Positions 8,072 through 17,304 of a stretch of DNA of 52,166 bases are shown here, piece by piece; the first letter of the stretch is position 1; every line of letters begins with the position of its first letter. The notes under the pieces are model-generated. The model searched no databases and was not told the origin of the DNA. It saw only the letters and a list, made by a program, of their open reading frames with translations. A program made the translations under genes and the position numbers. Source of the stretch: an uncultured Bacilli bacterium (GTDB lineage Bacteria > Bacillota_I > Bacilli_A > Izemoplasmatales > UBA1188); assembly GCA_905235635.1 (NCBI GenBank), contig CAJOMC010000008.1:1-52166 (forward strand), in the 5' to 3' direction.

Positions 8072-11000
8072 TTATTTCTTTAGACAAATATTATCTAAGA
8101 TTATAGTGTCTCCAGCTTGTGGATCTTTGAAGTTAAACATGACCCACATTAGAGTTTGATTGGTGAAATGAGTATCACCTTTAGTGAAGTCATTTAGGTT
8201 AATTGTAAAGATGCCTTCGTTTTTTTCTGTTAGATTTATAATGTATTGATAGGTATTATAACCTGTATCCGCAAGTTGCATATATACAAATCCTGAATAA
8301 CCGCTAAAATCAGCGTAAAACTCGAGCTTTGTCATCCCACTTCCTGAACCTGCTTCTAGTTCGAAAATGAATTGTTGCCATGAATTGCTTGATACCTTAA
8401 TTTCACCCTTACCATTCTTTAGTGTACAAGTGATATCTGAGTGTACCCTCATTGAAGATGACATATATGCATCTAGGGCATCTTGATTCTTAAAATCAAA
8501 GTTACAAATAGTTACTTTTGAGTCATCTTTTAGGTAGAATACATATCCACTATTTGATGCATCAGTTTCACCTAACTCGTTAGTTGCTTTGACATTTATA
8601 TAGTATGCATTTTCAAGTTGAAGAGTTGATTTAGAGAAAATGAATGTGGATTCAGTTTGAGTTTTGGCATATATAGTATTATTTGATGCATCTAAAACTG
8701 TGAGTGTGTATTCATCTGCGAATAGTGCTTTTGATACACTTACATTTATATTATCATCTATTTCACTTACTGATGTGATTTGGAATGACATAGGTTCAGT
8801 TCTTTCTATATGAACGAACCTTGCTTCCACAAGTTCAATAGTTACTTCACCTATCTTTTCAATCATAAGTTCAATATATCCTATCTTTTGTGAATCAAGT
8901 ACTCCATTCTTTTTATTATATACTGCGGTAAAGTCACCTATTCCAATATCGAAGGTTTTAAGCCCTTCAAAGTCATCTACTACCCTATAAGACATGATTT
9001 CATTCGAATCACCTTCAATGAATCTCATTGAAATTGATGCGCCACTATTTGAACCTTTTATAGTTAACCTAAATCCCTCAGGAAGATATGCGACGGCTCC
9101 CCATTTATTAAGTCTTATTGAACCATAAGTTTTACCATCACCAGTCTTTTTGATTAATAGATTATTATCATCTGTGATAGATATTTCCATCTTTGATCCA
9201 TCTGGATGGAAAGTATAGTCACTTGTTTTATCATAATCAAATAAGTCAATATTAGTGTTTAACTCATCTGTCCTAAATGGTACAAGTGAGAAATCATCTC
9301 TATTAAATACATTTACAAATGGGCTCTTTCCAAATCCATATTTAATATATACAGGATTTGATACTTTATCACATGATGCAACTATTGTTTCACCTTTAAT
9401 AGATGCAGTTGCTTCAAAGTATTTACCATCACTACTCGCAAGATAAAGTCCAGTAATTTTTCCCTTTGATTTAAGACCCTTAGCATTATCAAACTCTATT
9501 GTTACTTTATTGCCATCAACTGTATGTGATTTATAAGTAGGACCTTCTTTGTAATATGGTTTATAGTAGAAAGTGGCTAAGATTGATTTTGCAACTCTTT
9601 CACAAATGTAATGCTTAGCTTGAGGATGGATATAGCTTCTATCTCCATCATCACATGTTGAGATGAAGTAAGCATTATCATCTAAAGCGCAGGCAGCTGC
9701 TTGTGATTCTCTTACATATGAGAAATCAAAGTTATTTCCACTATCACCATCGTAGCACGCAAGACCTATTACATAGAATGATAGTTCTGGATTATTAAAT
9801 AAATCTCGATAGTTTTCAAAATATTTTAAAAGATAATCTTTATATTCACATCCTGCCGCAGAGTTATTACATCCTTGATACCACACAACCGCTTTAAGGT
9901 TTGTGTGTCTTAAAGGATATATCATTGCGTTATAGTGTAAATATTTAGTAGATACTGAACCTGTATAATATTCACTACCCATCCAGTTAGCGATATTTGT
10001 ATCACCTTGATATGCAGTGATAATACCTACTGGTACTTCACTAGATAGTTCATCCCCAAGAAGTGCACCAGTAATGGTTGCGATAGCACTAAAGTTTTTA
10101 ACATTATATGCAGTAGGGGTAAACCATTTACCATTTTTAGTCTTTTCTAGTTTTGTGGTAGATGTGTTAACATCTTGAGAGAAGAACCTCACAGTTGAAT
10201 CAAGTAATTTCATTACGTCATCATCTGTATAATCAGATCCTTGTGTAGTCCACTGCATATTTGATTGACCAGTAAATAGATATAAATCACCAAATAATAT
10301 ATCAGTCAGATCTTTTGATACATTAACTCCGTTTGAAACGTTTATAGTTACTGGATCAAAAGAACCACTATGTGCATCTATTTCAACTTCAAAATATCCA
10401 TTTGAATCAGATGCGCCATAATATGATTTATTTTCTAGAGTAACACTAATAATTTGATTGACTGGTCCAGTACCAGCGATTACGTTCTTTACATCTCTTT
10501 GGATCACCATACCATTTGCATATGGATCAGCAAATGTAATGGTATTTATTGTATTAGAATAAGATTCAATTGTCTTAAACTCTAATTCATTTTCTATACC
10601 ACTTTCCATTCCTTTTACAACAAGTTTATAAGTAGTATTTTTATCTAACATCTTAGCAACATGATATTTAGGTAAGGATGTATTACCACTATCAATTAGT
10701 TCATTATCTTTATAAAGTTTAACTTCAAATGAACCATCATTTCTAATATTAGACCATTTAAACGCAGGGTTTAGATATGATTTATCATTTAGTTTACCAA
10801 TAGATTCTATTTTAAAATCTGTCATTATATTCTCCATCTCTGCATATAGATTAATTGTACCTATACTGAAATACTGATTTGCCTTAGATTCTTTATAAGG
10901 CATAGTCAACCCCTTATCAAGGTACCATCCAACTAATCTATATCCCTCTTTTTCATATGTATAAAGAGTAATTTCATTAGTATATTCAATACTTTCAAGT

Positions 11001-11149
11001 AGTAAATCACCATCGTAATAATTAATGGTTATTTTTTTGTCTTCTTTAGTAGTTACTGTGGTTTGAGAATCTGTAGTTGTGTTATTCTCACAAGCCATAG
11101 TAAAAAGCACTAAAAAAGCTAACGAAACAAAATATATAATTCTTTTCAT
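8072..11149 (-). CDS. Secreted sialate-O-acetylesterase-like lipoprotein
   Basis: A 1025-residue exported lipoprotein: lipobox TMAC with Cys20, a Thr-rich linker, one InlB/Listeria-Bacteroides repeat (about 40-105, ending LYAEM), an Ig/Fn3-like stretch, then an SGNH/SIAE-type esterase domain. The nucleophile motif GQSNM has its Ser at 296; WYQGCNNS is the Gly/Asn block and YIHPQAKHY supplies the distal D/H region. After residue about 580 come beta-sandwich, carbohydrate-binding-like domains. Such enzymes remove acetyl groups from sialic acids or plant polysaccharides; with a rhamnose operon next door, acetylated pectin is an equally good guess. ATG has AGAGAGG seven bases upstream. It is a single-gene unit with its own terminator. 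Confidence 0.82.
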   Translation of the reverse strand: MKRIIYFVSLAFLVLFTMACENNTTTDSQTTVTTKEDKKITINYYDGDLLLESIEYTNEITLYTYEKEGYRLVGWYLDKGLTMPYKESKANQYFSIGTINLYAEMENIMTDFKIESIGKLNDKSYLNPAFKWSNIRNDGSFEVKLYKDNELIDSGNTSLPKYHVAKMLDKNTTYKLVVKGMESGIENELEFKTIESYSNTINTITFADPYANGMVIQRDVKNVIAGTGPVNQIISVTLENKSYYGASDSNGYFEVEIDAHSGSFDPVTINVSNGVNVSKDLTDILFGDLYLFTGQSNMQWTTQGSDYTDDDVMKLLDSTVRFFSQDVNTSTTKLEKTKNGKWFTPTAYNVKNFSAIATITGALLGDELSSEVPVGIITAYQGDTNIANWMGSEYYTGSVSTKYLHYNAMIYPLRHTNLKAVVWYQGCNNSAAGCEYKDYLLKYFENYRDLFNNPELSFYVIGLACYDGDSGNNFDFSYVRESQAAACALDDNAYFISTCDDGDRSYIHPQAKHYICERVAKSILATFYYKPYYKEGPTYKSHTVDGNKVTIEFDNAKGLKSKGKITGLYLASSDGKYFEATASIKGETIVASCDKVSNPVYIKYGFGKSPFVNVFNRDDFSLVPFRTDELNTNIDLFDYDKTSDYTFHPDGSKMEISITDDNNLLIKKTGDGKTYGSIRLNKWGAVAYLPEGFRLTIKGSNSGASISMRFIEGDSNEIMSYRVVDDFEGLKTFDIGIGDFTAVYNKKNGVLDSQKIGYIELMIEKIGEVTIELVEARFVHIERTEPMSFQITSVSEIDDNINVSVSKALFADEYTLTVLDASNNTIYAKTQTESTFIFSKSTLQLENAYYINVKATNELGETDASNSGYVFYLKDDSKVTICNFDFKNQDALDAYMSSSMRVHSDITCTLKNGKGEIKVSSNSWQQFIFELEAGSGSGMTKLEFYADFSGYSGFVYMQLADTGYNTYQYIINLTEKNEGIFTINLNDFTKGDTHFTNQTLMWVMFNFKDPQAGDTIILDNICLKK

Positions 11150-11482
11150 CGCATGACCTCTCTATCTTAATTTTAATATGAAATATGTTACAAAAAGAAA
11201 GAGTTATGTTTCATTTTATATATATTTTGTTACATTACTCTTTTTTTCTTTATGTATTAAAAATATTAATTTAAATATTGAGATATGAATAGTGAACTAA
11301 ATGGTGAAAGGAAAATAACTATGATATTCAATAATAAGACAAATCTAATGATTTTTCTGAATATGACAATACAATATTTGAATCAATGATAAAAAATCAA
11401 AAATATACTATATTGTTTAACACAATATATATGATAAAATATGTAATGATATTTATTTTAATAAAACATAGAGGAGTATTGT
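11150..11482. other. Intergenic region between divergent esterase and hydrogenase genes
   Basis: 333 bases. The minus side has a weak TTGTAA and TAAGAT pair for the esterase. The plus side carries the hydrogenase promoter described separately. A 22-codon frame at 11321-11389 has AAAGGA upstream but no recognisable sequence; I do not call it a gene. Confidence 0.5.
11409..11440 (+). promoter_or_regulatory. Hydrogenase operon promoter with overlapping palindromic operator
   Basis: TTGTTT (11413-11418), 16-base spacer, TAAAAT (11435-11440) with an extended-minus-10 TG at 11432-11433. The -35 lies inside a perfect inverted repeat, TATATTGT (11409-11416) and ACAATATA (11422-11429), centre TTAAC. 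TTGT...ACAA outer bases recall Rex (NADH-sensing) or Crp/Fnr-type half sites, though the spacing is not the standard one for either. The hydrogenase uses NADH/NAD, so redox control is reasonable. Confidence 0.55.
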
Positions 11483-11971
11483 ATGGGAAAGTTAAACAAA
11501 ACTGCAGAATCTCATATTCTTGAGATTATTGAAAGGTACAAGAATGAAAAAACACCATTAATGCTAATTCTAAGTGATATCCAAAAAGAGTATGGATATA
11601 TTCCACTAGAAGTACAAGAATTGGTTTCAGCAAAGACTGGTATTCCAGTGGCTGAAATTTATGGTGTTGTTACATTCTATTCATATTTTTCTTTAAAACC
11701 AAAAGGAAAATATGTCATTGGTGTATGCCTTGGAACAGCTTGCTATGTCAAGGGTTCACAACAAATCATTGATAAGTTTGAGGAATTACTTAACATTAAA
11801 CCAGGTGAAACTACTGAGGATGGCTTATTTACAATTGATGCACTTAGGTGTATCGGTGCTTGTGGTATTGCTCCAGCTGTTTCTATTAATGGTAAGGTAT
11901 ATTCTAAGATGACAGTAAGCCAAGTTTCAAAAGTTATTGAATCTTACAGAAAGGAGGTTGCAAATGTTTAA
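11483..11971 (+). CDS. hydC: NuoE-like [2Fe-2S] subunit of NAD-dependent [FeFe]-hydrogenase (HydC/HndA type)
   Basis: A 162-residue thioredoxin-fold protein of the 24-kDa complex I family. The four cluster cysteines are in CLGTACYVKG and CIGACG. The N-terminal helical domain (ILSDIQKEYGYIP, then VAEIYGVVTFYSYF) is typical. In trimeric bifurcating hydrogenases it passes electrons next to the FMN subunit. GAGGAG sits before the ATG, and its end overlaps the next gene by eight bases, so the two are coupled. Full length. Confidence 0.92.
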   Translation: MGKLNKTAESHILEIIERYKNEKTPLMLILSDIQKEYGYIPLEVQELVSAKTGIPVAEIYGVVTFYSYFSLKPKGKYVIGVCLGTACYVKGSQQIIDKFEELLNIKPGETTEDGLFTIDALRCIGACGIAPAVSINGKVYSKMTVSQVSKVIESYRKEVANV

Positions 11972-13847
11972 GAATTTTGAAGAATTCGATAAGAAATCTA
12001 ATCAATGTATTGATGAGATATCTAAGAAATTCAGTGGTGAAGATGGAAAACGCCATATCTTAGTATGTGGTGGTACTGGATGTCTTTCATCATCTTCAGA
12101 TGAAATCCTTAATAGATTTCAAGAATTAATTAAAGAACATAATCTAGAAGATAAAGTAACTGCGAATAAAGTAGGTTGTTTTGGATTCTGCTCACAAGGA
12201 CCATTTGTTAAAATCTTCCCTGAAGATACACTCTATAGAATGGTTAAAGTTAATGATGCAAAAGATATCATTGAAAAAGATATTATGAATGGTCAAATTG
12301 TTGAAAGATTACTTTATGTTGATCCACAAACAAAAGAAAAAGTAACTAAACAAGATGATATTAACTTCTACAAGAAACAAATGAGAATTGCCCTTCATGG
12401 CTGTGGTGTAATTAACCCTGAAAAGATTGAAGAAACTCTTGGTGTTGGCTCATTTAAAGGTCTTGAAAGAGCTCTTAAAATGGATAGAGCCGATGTTATT
12501 AAAGAAATTCTTGATTCAGGTTTAAGAGGTCGTGGAGGAGGTGGATTCCCTACTGGTCGCAAATGGCAATTTGCTTATGCTCAAGAAGCTGATGAAAAAT
12601 ATGTTGTATGTAATGGTGATGAAGGCGATCCAGGAGCATTCATGGATAGATCTATCCTTGAAGGCAACCCAATCGCTGTAATTGAAGGTATGATGATTGC
12701 TGGATACGCAATTGGCGCTAAAAATGGTTATTTCTATGTGCGTGCTGAATACCCTATCGCCGTTAATAGATTAAGAATTGCAATTAAACAAGCAGAAGAA
12801 CTTGGTTTAATCGGTGATAATATTATGGGTACTGACTTCTCATTTAGAGTACACTTAAGACTTGGCGCTGGTGCATTTGTATGTGGAGAAGAAACTGCTC
12901 TCTTAAATTCTATTGAAGGTCAACGTGGCATGCCACGTCCTCGTCCACCATTCCCAGCTGTTAAGGGCCTATGGGGAAAACCTACAATCATTAATAACGT
13001 TGAAACACTCGCAACTGTTCCATATATTCTAAGAGAAGGCGCAGCTAAATTTAATGCTCTCGGTACTGCAAAATCTAAAGGTACTAAAGTATTCGCACTA
13101 GGTGGAAAAGTTAATAATGTTGGACTAGTTGAAGTACCAATGGGCACAACACTTAGAGAACTCATCTATGATATAGGTGGTGGCATCCCTAATGGTAAAG
13201 AATTTAAAGCTATCCAAACTGGTGGACCATCAGGTGGATGCTTAACTAAAGATGATCTTGATGTAGAAATCGATTATGATAACTTAATCGCAAGAGGTTC
13301 TATGATGGGTTCAGGTGGCGCTATCGTAATGGATGAAGATAACTGTATGGTAGACGTTGCGAAGTTCTATATGGAATTTATCTGCGATGAATCATGTGGT
13401 AAGTGTTCTCCTTGTAGAATAGGTACTAAGAGAATGCTTGAAATCTTAACTAAGATTACTCAAGGTAAAGGTACAATGCAAGATCTTGAAGACCTTGAAG
13501 AACTCGCAGAAGCTGTAAAAGCTAATTCACTTTGTGGTCTTGGCCAAACTGCAGCTAACCCTATAATTTCTACTATGGGTAAATTTAAAGATGAATATCT
13601 AGCTCATATTCAAGATAAGAAATGTCCAGCACACGTTTGTAAGAACCTTATGGAATATCATATTGATAAGGAAAAATGTACTGGATGTTCTATGTGTGAA
13701 AGAAACTGTCCTGTATCAACTATTCATGCGACAGATTATGTCTCACCTGGTCATAAACAACCAGCAAGAGAAATTGATCCAACTAAATGTATCAAGTGCG
13801 GTATGTGCCAATCTGTATGTAGATTTGGTGCAGTAGAAAAGAGATAA
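11964..13847 (+). CDS. hydB: NADH-binding FMN/Fe-S subunit of [FeFe]-hydrogenase (HydB, NuoF-like)
   Basis: 627 residues from the ATG at 11964, chosen for AAGGAGG at 11951-11957 and its overlap with the previous stop. Domains in order: N-terminal thioredoxin-like [2Fe-2S] domain (CGGTGCLSS, then KVGCFGFC), the NuoF core with the FMN/NADH motif GRGGGGFPTGRKW, an SLBB domain, the 4Fe-4S motif CGKCSPCRIGTKRM, and two C-terminal ferredoxin clusters (CTGCSMCERNCP and CIKCGMCQSVC). This layout is that of Thermotoga HydB, which couples NADH and ferredoxin oxidation to hydrogen formation. Downstream stop is followed at once by the HydA ribosome site. Confidence 0.94.
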   Translation: MFKNFEEFDKKSNQCIDEISKKFSGEDGKRHILVCGGTGCLSSSSDEILNRFQELIKEHNLEDKVTANKVGCFGFCSQGPFVKIFPEDTLYRMVKVNDAKDIIEKDIMNGQIVERLLYVDPQTKEKVTKQDDINFYKKQMRIALHGCGVINPEKIEETLGVGSFKGLERALKMDRADVIKEILDSGLRGRGGGGFPTGRKWQFAYAQEADEKYVVCNGDEGDPGAFMDRSILEGNPIAVIEGMMIAGYAIGAKNGYFYVRAEYPIAVNRLRIAIKQAEELGLIGDNIMGTDFSFRVHLRLGAGAFVCGEETALLNSIEGQRGMPRPRPPFPAVKGLWGKPTIINNVETLATVPYILREGAAKFNALGTAKSKGTKVFALGGKVNNVGLVEVPMGTTLRELIYDIGGGIPNGKEFKAIQTGGPSGGCLTKDDLDVEIDYDNLIARGSMMGSGGAIVMDEDNCMVDVAKFYMEFICDESCGKCSPCRIGTKRMLEILTKITQGKGTMQDLEDLEELAEAVKANSLCGLGQTAANPIISTMGKFKDEYLAHIQDKKCPAHVCKNLMEYHIDKEKCTGCSMCERNCPVSTIHATDYVSPGHKQPAREIDPTKCIKCGMCQSVCRFGAVEKR

Positions 13848-13861
13848 TGGAGGAGATCGAA

Positions 13862-15637
13862 ATGGCTAAAGTCAATATTAAGATTGAAGGTCAATCATAT
13901 CAAGTAGAACAAGGATTAACTATTCTTGAAGCTGCAAGAGCTTGTGGATATGAAATCCCTACATTATGTAATTTTAATCATGGTGAATGTTCTCTTGCAT
14001 CATGCCGTGTATGTCTAGTTGAGGCAACTGGCGCAAGAGGTCTCGTCGCATCTTGTGTATATCCTATAGAAGAAGGTATGGAAATTAAGATTTCATCACC
14101 TAAAGCCACAAAAGCAAGAAGAGTATCAGTAGAATTAATTCTTTCAAACCACTCATTCCATTGTCAACAATGTGATAAGAATGGTCACTGCGAATTACTA
14201 CATGTTGCCCAACTCGTTGGCGCAAGAGAAGGTAAATTCTTTGGAGAAAAGAGCGAAACATTCTATGATGATTTAAATCCATCACTAGTACGTGATACAT
14301 CTAAATGTATACTTTGTGGAAGATGCGTTAATAGATGCGTAAATATTCATGGTACTGGAATCCTTGGCTTTGAAAGAAGAGGATTTAAGACATTTATCGC
14401 ACCAGCTGGCAATAGAGGATTTAATGAATCTCCATGCTTACTTTGTGGACAATGTGTAAATGTTTGTCCCACAGGCGCATTAATGGAAAAGAGTGAAATC
14501 GATAAGCTTGATGCTGCAATGGCAGCTGGTAAGTATGTAATAGTTCAAACTGCTCCCGCAGTAAGAGCTGCATTAGGTGAAGAATTTGGTTTACCTGTTG
14601 GAACTCCTGTAACTGGAAAGATGGCCGCAGCTTTAAGAAGACTCGGATTTTATAGAGTATATGACACTAACTTTGGTGCTGACTTAACTATCATGGAAGA
14701 AGCAAACGAACTTCTATCAAGAATTAAAAATGGTGGAACTCTTCCAATGATTACATCATGTTCTCCTGGATGGATTAACTATGCTGAATATTTCTATCCA
14801 GAAGTACTAGATAACCTATCTTCATGTAAATCACCTCATCAAATGCAAGGTGCTATCATTAAGTCTTATTTCGCTAAAGAAAAAGGTATTGATCCAAAAG
14901 ATATAGTAACTGTATCAATTATGCCTTGTACAGCTAAGAAATTTGAAAAAGAACGTCCAGTAATGGAAGCGAACGGCTTAAGAGATGTAGATATCGTATT
15001 AACCACAAGAGAACTCGCAAGAATAATCAAGAGAGCTGGTATTAACTTTAATAAACTCCCAGATGAAGACTTTGATCAAGATATTATGGGTGATTACACT
15101 GGTGCCGGCGTAATCTTCGGTGTTACTGGTGGTGTTATGGAAGCTGCCCTCCGTACAGCTTATAAAGCATTAACTGGTACTGAAAGAAAACCTATTGAAT
15201 TCCATGAAGTAAGAGGCCTTGAAGGAATTAAAGAGGCAGAAATCGACCTTGGCGCTGCGAAGATTAAAGTCGCAGTTGCATCAGGTATGAGAAATGCATC
15301 TAAACTCTTAGATCAAATAAAAGAAGGAAAGAGCCCGTATACATTTATTGAAATTATGTGTTGTCCTGGTGGATGTATTAATGGTGGTGGTCAACCATTC
15401 GTTAAACCAATGCTTATGCCAAATGAAGATGACGATATCTTTGAAACATACAGAGAAAAACGTGCAAACGCACTCTATAGTGAAGACGAAAGACAAGTTC
15501 TCCGTCAATCTCATAATAACCCTCAAATCATTGAATTATATGAGAAATATCTTGGTGAACCTAACTCTCATTTAGCACACGAACTTCTACATACAACATA
15601 TAATAAAGATAGGGAACAATATCCTACTAAAAAGTAA
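13862..15637 (+). CDS. hydA: [FeFe]-hydrogenase catalytic subunit
   Basis: 591 residues from ATG 13862; the ribosome site GGAGGAG (13849-13855) overlaps the previous stop, and a nearer upstream ATG at 13847 lacks one. Domains: plant-type [2Fe-2S] (CNFNHGECSLASCRVC), the His-ligated 4Fe-4S (HSFHCQQCDKNGHC), two 4Fe-4S (CILCGRCVNRC, CLLCGQCVNVC), then the H-cluster domain with all three signatures: TSCSPGW, IMPCTAKKFE and EIMCCPGGC. It makes or uses hydrogen. A C-terminal extension of about 70 residues follows the last motif. The maturases HydE, HydF and HydG are not in this window. Confidence 0.95.
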   Translation: MAKVNIKIEGQSYQVEQGLTILEAARACGYEIPTLCNFNHGECSLASCRVCLVEATGARGLVASCVYPIEEGMEIKISSPKATKARRVSVELILSNHSFHCQQCDKNGHCELLHVAQLVGAREGKFFGEKSETFYDDLNPSLVRDTSKCILCGRCVNRCVNIHGTGILGFERRGFKTFIAPAGNRGFNESPCLLCGQCVNVCPTGALMEKSEIDKLDAAMAAGKYVIVQTAPAVRAALGEEFGLPVGTPVTGKMAAALRRLGFYRVYDTNFGADLTIMEEANELLSRIKNGGTLPMITSCSPGWINYAEYFYPEVLDNLSSCKSPHQMQGAIIKSYFAKEKGIDPKDIVTVSIMPCTAKKFEKERPVMEANGLRDVDIVLTTRELARIIKRAGINFNKLPDEDFDQDIMGDYTGAGVIFGVTGGVMEAALRTAYKALTGTERKPIEFHEVRGLEGIKEAEIDLGAAKIKVAVASGMRNASKLLDQIKEGKSPYTFIEIMCCPGGCINGGGQPFVKPMLMPNEDDDIFETYREKRANALYSEDERQVLRQSHNNPQIIELYEKYLGEPNSHLAHELLHTTYNKDREQYPTKK

Positions 15638-15647
15638 ATAATATTAT

Positions 15648-15685
15648 AAAATGTGCACTACACTCATCCATTGAGTGCACATTTT
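15648..15685. terminator. Shared terminator between hydA and the crp-like gene
   Basis: Twelve-base perfect stem AAAATGTGCACT (15648-15659) with AGTGCACATTTT (15674-15685), T-run after it on plus and AT-rich on minus. The last codons and TGA of the minus-strand crp-like gene lie inside the hairpin. Confidence 0.85.
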
Positions 15686-16299
15686 TTTATCTTATCAGTA
15701 AGTGTAATTATATTCTTATCTTTAGTAATTAAGCCATCACGTTCAAGTTTCGAGATAATTCTTGAAACGTTTTCCCTAGGTAGATTTACTATTTTAGATA
15801 AATTAGTAATTGATTTAATATCTATTTCTTTATTAATATTATTGGTTTTTAAATAATAGATTACTCTATCGATATTTTTCTTATGTGATAATAGTTTAAC
15901 CTGTTGCTTAATTTTATAGGCTTCATTAGATACTTTAGATAAATAAGCACTTAAAAACTCTTTATCAGTCATAAATAGTTTGTATAGTAATTCTTTACTT
16001 ATCAACACAACTTCACTGTTTTTATTTGCGATTATATCACCTAAATACTTATTATTTTCTTCATTAAAGATTAGAAATTGGCCAAAGAAATCACCATCAG
16101 ATATTGTGCTTATAATCTCTTCTTTAGAACTTATTGATAAAGTAGATATATTAATCTTTCCTTTATAAACATATCCAAGTGATTCACAAGTATCACCTTC
16201 ATTAAAGATAAGCCCGCCAGATGACACCTTTAGTATTTGGACAATATTACTAGATATTAAATTTTCGATCTTATTTTTAATTATATCCTTAGCATTCAT
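15664..16299 (-). CDS. Crp/Fnr-family transcription regulator
   Basis: 211 residues: N-terminal cyclic-nucleotide-binding-like jelly roll (FNEGDTCESLGYVYKGKINIS, then GDFFGQFLIF), a dimer helix, and a C-terminal winged helix (ITNLSKIVNLPRENVSRIISKLERDGLI). No N-terminal cysteine cluster of the Fnr type is present, so oxygen sensing by Fe-S is not supported. Recognition helix residues PRENVSRI resemble Crp/Fnr. It is transcribed away from a binding-protein gene, with a perfect TGTGA-N6-TCACA box between the two starts, so autoregulation and control of the transporter are likely. Effector unknown. Confidence 0.88.
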   Translation of the reverse strand: MNAKDIIKNKIENLISSNIVQILKVSSGGLIFNEGDTCESLGYVYKGKINISTLSISSKEEIISTISDGDFFGQFLIFNEENNKYLGDIIANKNSEVVLISKELLYKLFMTDKEFLSAYLSKVSNEAYKIKQQVKLLSHKKNIDRVIYYLKTNNINKEIDIKSITNLSKIVNLPRENVSRIISKLERDGLITKDKNIITLTDKIKKCALNG

Positions 16300-16310
16300 A
16301 AACGCTCAAT

Positions 16311-16328
16311 CTGTGACATTTATCACAG
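16311..16328. promoter_or_regulatory. Crp-type operator
   Basis: CTGTGACATTTATCACAG is an exact palindrome around the Crp consensus TGTGA-N6-TCACA. It lies 12 bases before the regulator start and just upstream of the plus-strand transporter promoter, in position to act on both. Confidence 0.8.
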
Positions 16329-16334
16329 TAATTA

Positions 16335-16355
16335 AATTATAACTGAGTTATAATT
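16335..16355 (+). promoter_or_regulatory. Second perfect palindrome overlapping the transporter -10
   Basis: Arms AATTATAACT (16335-16344) and AGTTATAATT (16346-16355) are exact inverted repeats around one G. TATAAT at 16349-16354 is a good -10 for the binding-protein gene, so a protein bound here would block RNA polymerase. Different sequence from the Crp box, hence probably another regulator. Confidence 0.5.
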
Positions 16356-16380
16356 ATTACGCAAGAGAGGTGAAAAACTT

Positions 16381-17304
16381 ATGAAAAAGATTATTCTATA
16401 TATACTTACACTAATTCTAACTATTACATTATCTTCATGTGGAAATAAAACACAGGAAGTTAATATAATATGCCCAAGTGGGACACCACTTTTATCAATC
16501 ATTAATTACATGGATGAACACAAAGAGGCAAACGTTGAAGTCGCAAATGGTAGTGATCCGCTTGTTGCGGCATTCTCTAAAGAATATTATGATGTCATTA
16601 TTGCGCCAGTTAACTTAGGCGCAAAGTTCTATAATACTAACGGAAATTACATACTTGCGAAAACTATAGTTTGGGGAAATCTTTATATCGCAAGTAAAAA
16701 TGAAATGACCAGTATTGATGATTTAAACAATAAGAAACTTGTAGTATTTGGGAAAAACTCTACACCTGACATTATTATTAAAGCAATACTTGAGTCAAGA
16801 ACCGATTTAAATATAGAGATTGAATATGTGAGTGATGTTCAAGAAGCTAATGCACTCCTAGTCTCTGGAAAGGCAGAATACGCTATATCCGCAGAACCAT
16901 CACTATCAAAGATAAAAGATGCTAAAGGCTTTAATACACTAGATCTTCAAGAAGAATATAGTAAAATAAGTGGAACTAAATCATATCCACAGGCAGGTAT
17001 ATTTGTCCTTAAATCAAAGAAGAATGATTCATTAATTAAGGGTGTATTAAATTCATTAATAGAATCTGTGAAAGAAACAAATAAAGATCCTCAATCTACC
17101 GCATCTAAGGCAATAGAACTTAATGAAACATTTAAGACATTAGGCAAAGATGCACTAGTTAAGGCAATACCTAATTGTCACTTTAGTATTGAATCTAAGA
17201 AAGAAGAGAAGAAGGCTGTAGAAAAATACTTAGAATTAATGATTTCACTCGGATTTTCTAATCAAGTAGGAGATAAAGTACCAGATGAAGAATTCTTCTT
17301 ATAA
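16381..17304 (+). CDS. ABC transporter substrate-binding lipoprotein, NitT/TauT-like
   Basis: 307 residues with lipobox LSSC (Cys20). The fold resembles SsuA/NrtA/ThiY-type binding proteins: an early CPSGTPLLSI ligand loop, YDVIIAPVNLG, DDLNNKKLVVFG, then NALLVSGKAEYAISAEPSLSK. Substrates of this family include sulfonates, nitrate, riboflavin or thiamin precursors; the sequence does not decide. GAGAGG lies before the ATG. Its 3' end overlaps the permease gene by 20 bases. Controlled by the promoter carrying the Crp box and a second palindrome. No ATPase gene follows. Confidence 0.8.
   Translation: MKKIILYILTLILTITLSSCGNKTQEVNIICPSGTPLLSIINYMDEHKEANVEVANGSDPLVAAFSKEYYDVIIAPVNLGAKFYNTNGNYILAKTIVWGNLYIASKNEMTSIDDLNNKKLVVFGKNSTPDIIIKAILESRTDLNIEIEYVSDVQEANALLVSGKAEYAISAEPSLSKIKDAKGFNTLDLQEEYSKISGTKSYPQAGIFVLKSKKNDSLIKGVLNSLIESVKETNKDPQSTASKAIELNETFKTLGKDALVKAIPNCHFSIESKKEEKKAVEKYLELMISLGFSNQVGDKVPDEEFFL

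Noticed and set aside
11321-11389. 22-codon frame with an AAAGGA upstream
   Set aside because: Too short, no family resemblance, lies in the hydrogenase upstream region.
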